Origin: Giesbergeria sp.
GTDB lineage: Bacteria; Pseudomonadota; Gammaproteobacteria; Burkholderiales; Burkholderiaceae_C
Length of the DNA: 6,254 nt
Direction: 5' to 3'
NCBI GenBank assembly: GCA_017998735.1
Contig: JAGOCN010000111.1
Span: 1 to 6,254 of the forward strand
The notes beneath the pieces are model-generated. The model saw only the letters and a program-made list of their open reading frames with translations. It searched no databases and had not been told where the DNA came from. This document shows, piece after piece, positions 1 to 3,401 of this stretch (positions are counted from its first letter, which is position 1; every line of letters begins with the position of its first letter). Both the position numbers and the translations under genes were made by a program.

Positions 1-724
1 CGCCCAGGGTGTGCATCAGCACATCGAGCGCCGGCTGGCCGTCGAGCTCCAGCACCACGTTGTGGTGCGACGCGGTGATGCGCTGCACCGGCCCCACCGG
101 CTGGCAGCCCTGCGTGACGCGCGAGAGCATCGGCACGCGCGCATCGAAGGCCACGCCCGACAGGCCACCGCCAAACACCCCGCCGGCGGCGCCGTGGCCG
201 GCCAGGTTGCCGTTGCCGGTGACGGCAAACTGCACGCTGGCGCCCCGGCTGGCGGCCAGGCCGCCAAACACGTAGCCGCTGGTGGTGCGCTCGGCCATTT
301 CGGCAATCAGTTCGGCCACATCGGGCGTGTGGCCGTCGGCGTGCACCAGCGCGGTGCGGGCGACAAAGTCGCTCTGGCCTTCGCGCGGCAGCGGCGCCAC
401 ACCCGAGAACACGCGGTACTGGTCGCTGGGCACGTCCAGCAGCATGAGTGCCAGCGCCGGCTCATCGAAATGCTCCACATCGCCAGCGCACACGCCCACA
501 CCGACGGTGCCGCTCCAGGCGGTCACCTCGGGCAGCTCGGCACTCAGGTGGTCCAGCAGTTCCTGCGCTTCGGCGGCGTAGTGGTCGGTGATGTAGAGCA
601 GGCCCAGCGTGGGCGCAGCCGCATGGTCTGGCAGCTGCAACTGGGCACGCAGCTGCGCCAGCACCTGGGCGGCAGCTTCGCGCCAATCGGGGTGCGCGGC
701 ATGGCCGCAGGGGAAAAGTTTCAT
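1..724 (-). CDS. FIST N-terminal domain protein (partial, C-terminus outside window)
   Basis: The first 241 residues of a FIST-family protein are visible; the frame runs off the left edge. FIST domains are predicted intracellular ligand-sensing modules (proposed to bind small molecules such as amino acids) found in signal transduction proteins. Matching features: the N-terminal GHAAHPDWR (residues 7-15), the strand GLLYITDHY (41-49), WSGTVGVGVC (70-79), YVFGGLAASR (151-160), the glycine-rich GGVFGGGLSGVAF (181-193) and GCQPVGP (206-212), followed by a VLELDGQPALDVL stretch as seen at the end of FIST_N. There is no signal peptide or membrane segment in the visible part, so it is probably cytoplasmic. 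The ATG at 724 is supported by an AGGAGG ribosome binding site four bases upstream (729-734). It lies 177 bp downstream of phaM, with a possible weak terminator between them. Whether a FIST_C domain or an output domain follows cannot be seen. The partner and ligand are unknown. Confidence 0.92.
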   Translation of the reverse strand, partial: MKLFPCGHAAHPDWREAAAQVLAQLRAQLQLPDHAAAPTLGLLYITDHYAAEAQELLDHLSAELPEVTAWSGTVGVGVCAGDVEHFDEPALALMLLDVPSDQYRVFSGVAPLPREGQSDFVARTALVHADGHTPDVAELIAEMAERTTSGYVFGGLAASRGASVQFAVTGNGNLAGHGAAGGVFGGGLSGVAFDARVPMLSRVTQGCQPVGPVQRITASHHNVVLELDGQPALDVLMHTLG

Positions 725-728
725 GGCA

Positions 729-748
729 CCTCCTGCCAGGGCGGCAGG
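729..748 (-). promoter_or_regulatory. Shine-Dalgarno overlapped by a hairpin, FIST gene
   Basis: On the minus strand CCTGCC (748-743) and GGCAGG (737-732) can pair as a perfect 6-bp GC-rich stem with a 5-nt loop. The 3' arm continues directly into the AGGAGG ribosome binding site (734-729), sharing its first three bases. The stem could limit ribosome access to the FIST start codon. The sequence shows the pairing; a regulatory role is inference. Confidence 0.45.
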
Positions 749-752
749 CCTG

Positions 753-772
753 AAAAAAGAGCCGGTTCCGGC
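753..772 (-). terminator. weak Rho-independent terminator-like hairpin between phaM and the FIST gene
   Basis: On the minus strand GCCGG AA CCGGC (772-761) is followed by TC and six T residues (758-753). The GC stem plus T-run is the intrinsic terminator pattern and it lies after phaM, but the stem is only 4-5 bp and the loop is very tight, so termination would be weak or partial. It sits about 30 nt upstream of the FIST start codon, so it could also act as an attenuator inside a shared transcript. Confidence 0.35.
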
Positions 773-797
773 GCTGTGGGCGCTGTGGGCGCTGCGG
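771..797. repeat. three tandem 9-bp repeats (gcgctgtgg)
   Basis: Two identical units gcgctgtgg (771-779, 780-788) are followed by gcgctgcgg (789-797). They lie in the phaM-FIST spacer next to the terminator-like hairpin. Function unknown; could be a simple slippage product. Confidence 0.7.
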
Positions 798-811
798 CAA
801 GCTGAAGCGGG

Positions 812-844
812 CGCACGCCCGGCCGATGCAAACGCACGCCCGGC
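812..844. repeat. pair of 12-bp direct repeats 21 bp apart
   Basis: The 12-mer cgcacgcccggc occurs at 812-823 and again at 833-844. The repeat period is 21 bp, about two turns of the helix, so both copies would face the same side of the DNA. They lie about 90-120 bp upstream of the FIST start. This could be an operator for the FIST gene, but I see no convincing -35/-10 pair beside it. Confidence 0.5.
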
Positions 845-901
845 AGCACCCCGTTCACTGTGTGCCCGTCAGCCTGTGGCCGCTGCACTGCAGGCACGCT
901 A

Positions 902-1801
902 TCAGTCGCCGCGTGCCCGCTTGGAAGGCGTGGCGGCCGCACGGCGTGGCGCCGCCTTCTTGCCCGCCGGGGGGATGTAGCCGTCTTCAGGCGCCGGGCC
1001 TTGTGCACCGGTGTGCGCGGCATCGGCAGGCGCCTGCCCGTCCGGACTGCCCTGCGCCGGCTTGGCCTTCATGCCGCCCATGCCGGTGGCTGCCATCTGG
1101 CCGGCCATGTCGGTGGCGGCCTTGAAGGCGTCCTGCGTCATGCCGGCGGCCTTTTCCAGCGACGCCTGCTGCGACACGTCCTGCATGGCGCTGGCGGCAA
1201 TCTGCTGGAACTGCTGGGTGAGCGCGCCCCACCACTGCATCGGGTCCACCACGCCGCCCGTGGCCGCGCTGGCCGGCTGGCCTTGCGCGGCTTCGGGGGC
1301 CGGCGCGGCTGCGGGTGCGGGTGCAGGGGCTGCCGCCTTTTCGCCCGCCTTGGCAGCCTGTGCCATGGGCGCTGCAAAGGCGCTGGTGGCGCGCGCCATG
1401 GCATCGGTCATGGCCTGGGTGACACCGGCAAACGCATCGGCGGGGTTCGGAAGGGACGCGGCCGGCGCCTTGGCTTCGCTGCCCGCCTTGGGCTGGAACA
1501 GCGAGGCCATGTCGCCCATGCTGACGTTCATGCCCTTGAGCGTGGACAGCGTCATCTTCTGCACCTCCAGCGCCTGGATGGTGGCGGTCAGGGCGCGCGA
1601 GTTCTGCTCCAGCCAGAACTGCACCGCCTTCAACTCGTCCACGCGCTTTTCCACGTCTTCGACGCTCATGGTGGGCGCAATCCAGCCCGACAGCCCGGGC
1701 ATCTTGCTGGCGCCGCCTTCCGAGGCGTTCTTGGCCAGGTTCTGCAGAAAATCAAAACCCGGCACAAATCTGCCAAAACCAAAGGGGGATGTGTCGCTCA
1801 T
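902..1801 (-). CDS. phaM: PhaM, PHA granule regulatory/nucleoid-linking protein
   Basis: A 299-aa PhaM-family protein. In Ralstonia eutropha PhaM binds the PHA synthase PhaC1 and stimulates it, and tethers PHB granules to the nucleoid by a basic C-terminal tail. Seen here: the conserved N-terminus with FVPGFDFLQNLA (residues 12-23), MPGLSGWIAPTMSVEDVEKR (34-53), then a helical segment with VQFWLEQN (60-67), ATIQALEVQKMTLSTLKGMNV (about 73-93). A low-complexity Ala/Pro linker (155-180) leads to DPMQWWGALTQQFQQIA (186-202), and the tail is basic and Ala-rich, with GKKAAPRR and SKRAR (280-297), as expected for DNA binding. The length is somewhat more than the R. eutropha protein as I recall it. 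ATG at 1801 is preceded by CGGAG at about 8 nt. The 103-bp spacer 1802-1904 separates it from the copper chaperone gene; I see no clear promoter or terminator there. Cytoplasmic; no PHA synthase or phasin gene lies in the window. Confidence 0.93.
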   Translation of the reverse strand: MSDTSPFGFGRFVPGFDFLQNLAKNASEGGASKMPGLSGWIAPTMSVEDVEKRVDELKAVQFWLEQNSRALTATIQALEVQKMTLSTLKGMNVSMGDMASLFQPKAGSEAKAPAASLPNPADAFAGVTQAMTDAMARATSAFAAPMAQAAKAGEKAAAPAPAPAAAPAPEAAQGQPASAATGGVVDPMQWWGALTQQFQQIAASAMQDVSQQASLEKAAGMTQDAFKAATDMAGQMAATGMGGMKAKPAQGSPDGQAPADAAHTGAQGPAPEDGYIPPAGKKAAPRRAAATPSKRARGD

Positions 1802-1904
1802 GGCTGCTCCGTTCGTGGTGTGGAAAAGGGTGTGTACAGCTTACTCCAAGGTCCAGCATCCACACAGCCTCCAGACCCCAGGCCATGGAGCAGGCCAGAG
1901 CGGT

Positions 1905-2465
1905 TCAGTGCGCGTGCGCCGGTGCAGCATGCGCGCCGGGCCCGGCCTGCCCGCCCGGCGCCGAGGTGGCCACGGGCAGCTGCACCTGCTGCTGGCTTTG
2001 CATGCCGCGGGCGTCCTGGAACACCAGCGTCAGCGGCACGCTCGCGCCCTTGGCCAGCGGCGCCTTCAGGTCCATCAGCATGAGGTGGTAGCCACCGGGC
2101 TTGAGCTCCACGGCCTGGCCGGCCGGCAGGTCCAGCCCCGGCAGGGCGCGCATTTTCATGACGTTGCCGTCCATCTTCATCTCGTGCACTTCGGCCACGC
2201 CGGCAGCGGGCGATTCGACGCGCACCAGGCGCGTGGCCTCTGGCGCGGTGAGGCGCATGAAGGCGCCCGAGGCCCTCTGGCCCTGCACGCTGGCACGCGC
2301 CCAGGCGCCTTCCACGGCAACCTGGGAAGCAGGCAAAGCGCTTTGCGCCTGGGCGGCGCCGGCCAGCAGGGCAACTGCCAGCAGCGCGCCGGGGGCAAAA
2401 GAAAAACGGACAGAAGGAACGCAAGGAACGCAAGAAACGCAAGAGACAAGGCGCGAGAAAAACAT
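1905..2465 (-). CDS. PCu(A)C-family periplasmic copper chaperone
   Basis: A 186-aa exported copper chaperone (DUF461/PCu(A)C family). These proteins bind Cu(I) in the periplasm and hand it to cytochrome oxidase assembly (CuA site, often with Sco). The family motif H-X10-M-X21-H-X-M is complete: His94, Met105, His127, Met129, with extra methionines at 96, 98 and 103. The N-terminus is a Sec signal peptide with hydrophobic core ALLAVALLAG and a probable cleavage after AQA (residue 40). Unusually, the signal peptide n-region holds SCVSCVPCVPSV, encoded by a 9-bp tandem repeat. The C-terminus adds a short His-containing tail (HAAPAHAH, 179-186) that may bind additional metal. The ATG at 2465 has AGGA about 7 nt upstream, and no alternative in-frame start precedes the signal peptide. 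It follows a DUF2946 (CruR-type) gene in the same orientation, suggesting copper-dependent post-transcriptional control. Confidence 0.95.
   Translation of the reverse strand: MFFSRLVSCVSCVPCVPSVRFSFAPGALLAVALLAGAAQAQSALPASQVAVEGAWARASVQGQRASGAFMRLTAPEATRLVRVESPAAGVAEVHEMKMDGNVMKMRALPGLDLPAGQAVELKPGGYHLMLMDLKAPLAKGASVPLTLVFQDARGMQSQQQVQLPVATSAPGGQAGPGAHAAPAHAH
2414..2449 (-). repeat. 9-bp tandem repeat coding for a Cys-rich signal peptide segment
   Basis: Units aaggaacgc (2414-2422, 2423-2431), aagaaacgc (2432-2440) and a degenerate fourth (2441-2449) on the plus strand. Read on the coding strand they give (S/P)-C-V triplets, placing cysteines at residues 9, 12 and 15 of the copper chaperone precursor (CXXCXXC). 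The in-frame 9-bp period means expansion or contraction would add or remove whole tripeptides. Confidence 0.8.
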
Positions 2466-2520
2466 GGTGAATTCCTGAAAACGGCAAAGAAAAGGCAGAA
2501 GGTCGGGCTGCGTGGGTGTG
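2466..2520 (-). promoter_or_regulatory. C-rich, G-poor leader; candidate Rho utilisation region before the copper chaperone
   Basis: On the transcribed (minus) sense these 55 nt just before the chaperone start contain 22 C and 8 G, in pyrimidine-rich runs such as CCACACCCACGC and CCTTCTGCC. Such C>G unstructured stretches are typical of Rho loading sites. The location, between a DUF2946 uORF and its downstream gene, matches where Rho-dependent termination was reported for Bordetella pertussis CruR. Further upstream in the leader are a hairpin (arms 2523-2528 and 2536-2541) and a short palindrome GGCAA-AA-TTGCC (2623-2634). I find no convincing promoter within 2466-2690. Confidence 0.4.
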
Positions 2521-2690
2521 GCGTCCGGGGGACCACCGGACCCGCACTGCCTCTGCAGCGGTCTTCTGCAAACGCTGGGCAGCAGCAAGGCAGCAAGAGG
2601 CGCAGCTTTGGCCGGTCTGGGAGGCAATTTTGCCCTGAGCCACAGCCCAAAGGCACTGTCCGCAATGCAGACGCGAACCTGGTCCAATAC

Positions 2691-2752
2691 AAGCAAAAAT
2701 GCCTTCCAGACCAAGCACAGCCTGCGCCAGAAGCTATTACTTCAATAGCAAA
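2691..2752 (-). repeat. dispersed intergenic repeat, copy A
   Basis: Minus-strand sequence begins TTTGCTATTGAAGTAATAGC, then TTCTGGCGCAGGCTGTGC, and ends GGCATTTTTGCTTG. It is the copy with an intact first hairpin: GCTATT pairs perfectly with AATAGC around a 5-nt loop. It starts immediately after the stop codon of the DUF2946 gene, on the same strand. It shares the GCTATTGAA...GCTTCTGGCGCA...TTTTT layout with three other copies in the window and resembles, from memory, abundant intergenic repeats of Comamonadaceae. Confidence 0.75.
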
Positions 2753-3115
2753 TCAAACCAGGGCAGGAGGCCCGCGTGCAGGCAGGGGTGCGGCAGTGCG
2801 GGCCACACTGCGCAACGCCTGCGCTGGTGGCAGGCCCTGCGCCAGCGGCTGCGGTGCGGGCAGCAGGCGCAGCGGTTCGGGCGGGGGCGCCGCGCCGCCC
2901 AGGTGCACGCACAGCGGGCAGTCCAGCATCTGGCTGCGCTGCTCCTGCGCGCCGTCCTCGGTCAGCACCAGCAGCTTGACTTCGCCGGCGCCCGAGCAGA
3001 TCAGCTGCACCGACTGCGGCGCGACAAAAGGCGACGCCGTGGCGGCTGCAATCGACAAGGCAAACCACGCCAGCAGAAAGCAGGCGAGAGCGCGGAGGCG
3101 GCGCAGGGTGTGCAT
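2753..3115 (-). CDS. cruR: DUF2946 protein, CruR-type copper-responsive upstream ORF
   Basis: A 120-aa DUF2946-family protein. Residues 9-31 form a hydrophobic N-terminal segment (signal or membrane anchor), followed by PQSVQLICSGAGEVKLL (33-49, Cys40), the conserved DCPLC (65-69, CXXC), proline-rich APPPEP (76-81), and RGPPALV at the C-terminus (114-120). DUF2946 was characterised in Bordetella pertussis (BP2923, CruR) as a uORF: copper sensing by the nascent CXXC relieves arrest at a C-terminal RAPP motif, and Rho then stops transcription before the next gene. Here CXXC is present, and RGPP lies three codons before the stop, a plausible RAPP variant. The downstream gene is a copper chaperone, supporting that role. 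No Shine-Dalgarno precedes the ATG at 3115; a TACAAT box 8 nt upstream suggests a leaderless transcript. An upstream in-frame extension exists but looks non-coding. The family assignment is strong; the symbol and regulatory role are inferred by analogy. Confidence 0.85.
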   Translation of the reverse strand: MHTLRRLRALACFLLAWFALSIAAATASPFVAPQSVQLICSGAGEVKLLVLTEDGAQEQRSQMLDCPLCVHLGGAAPPPEPLRLLPAPQPLAQGLPPAQALRSVARTAAPLPARGPPALV

Positions 3116-3123
3116 GGGGCGCG

Positions 3124-3129
3124 ATTGTA
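3124..3129 (-). promoter_or_regulatory. TACAAT -10-like box, possible leaderless promoter of the DUF2946 gene
   Basis: TACAAT (one mismatch to TATAAT) ends 8 nt before the ATG at 3115, so the predicted transcription start would fall at or within a base or two of the start codon. The absence of a ribosome binding site agrees with a leaderless mRNA. No good TTGACA-like -35 is found at 15-18 bp spacing; the place is taken by a GC-rich inverted repeat, so an activator may be needed or the box may be fortuitous. Confidence 0.45.
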
Positions 3130-3130
3130 G

Positions 3131-3175
3131 GGGCGGGCGCCACAAGGCAGCCCGCCCTGCCACTGCCAAAGTGGC
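3131..3175. promoter_or_regulatory. two adjacent inverted repeats upstream of the DUF2946 gene, candidate operators
   Basis: First: gggcgggc (3131-3138) and gcccgccc (3150-3157), a perfect 8-bp arm pair; inside it gcc/ggc (3139-3141, 3146-3148) extend the stem around an acaa loop with one unpaired A. Second: gccact (3159-3164) and agtggc (3170-3175), 6-bp arms, 5-bp spacer. They occupy the -35 region of the putative promoter. They could be protein-binding sites. Neither has a T-run after it on the transcribed strand, so they are not typical terminators. The sequence does not resemble the CueR operator as I know it. Confidence 0.45.
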
Positions 3176-3290
3176 CAGAGCGTTCGGCTTCTGCCCGCAT
3201 GCCGAAGAAGTGCCGCATTTGAAGCGCTTTGCAGTGGCTTGGGCGGTCTGGCAGCCGCTGGACAACGCCTTTGCCACAGGCTGGCAACTT

Positions 3291-3354
3291 TTGGCAAAAA
3301 GTGCCTCCAACGCAGGTGCAGCATGCGCCAGCAGCTCCTTTTTCAATAGCAAAA
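3291..3354 (-). repeat. dispersed intergenic repeat, copy B
   Basis: Minus-strand TTTTGCTATTGAAAAAGGAG, then CTGCTGGCGCATGCTGCACC, then GGAGGCACTTTTTGCC. Same layout and orientation as copies A, C and D; it lies about 50 bp after the recD stop codon. The first hairpin is degraded (AATAGC replaced by AAAGGAGC). The rest of the 3116-3401 spacer holds the inverted repeats and -10-like box listed separately. Confidence 0.75.
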
Positions 3355-3401
3355 TGGAATACTCCCTGCACCGGCACTGCAGGCTGGCCAAGGCAAAAAA
3401 A

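Noticed and set aside
872..895. Inverted repeat gcctg...caggc just after phaM as its terminator
   Set aside because: The stem relies on wobble pairs and there is no T-run after it; the hairpin plus T6 at 753-772 is a better, though still weak, candidate.
1802..1904. Promoter for phaM in the 103-bp spacer
   Set aside because: TACACA and TAAGCT were considered as -10 boxes but neither has an acceptable -35 at 16-18 bp.
2466..2718. N-terminal extensions of the copper chaperone frame and an overlapping minus-strand frame starting near 2718
   Set aside because: They read through repeat copy A and the leader without conserved sequence. The signal peptide and ribosome binding site place the start at 2465.
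3365..3383. Inverted repeat cctgca...tgcagg after recD as a terminator
   Set aside because: The stem is only 6 bp and no T-run follows on the transcribed strand; the A7 run on the plus strand lies on the wrong side for a minus-strand terminator.
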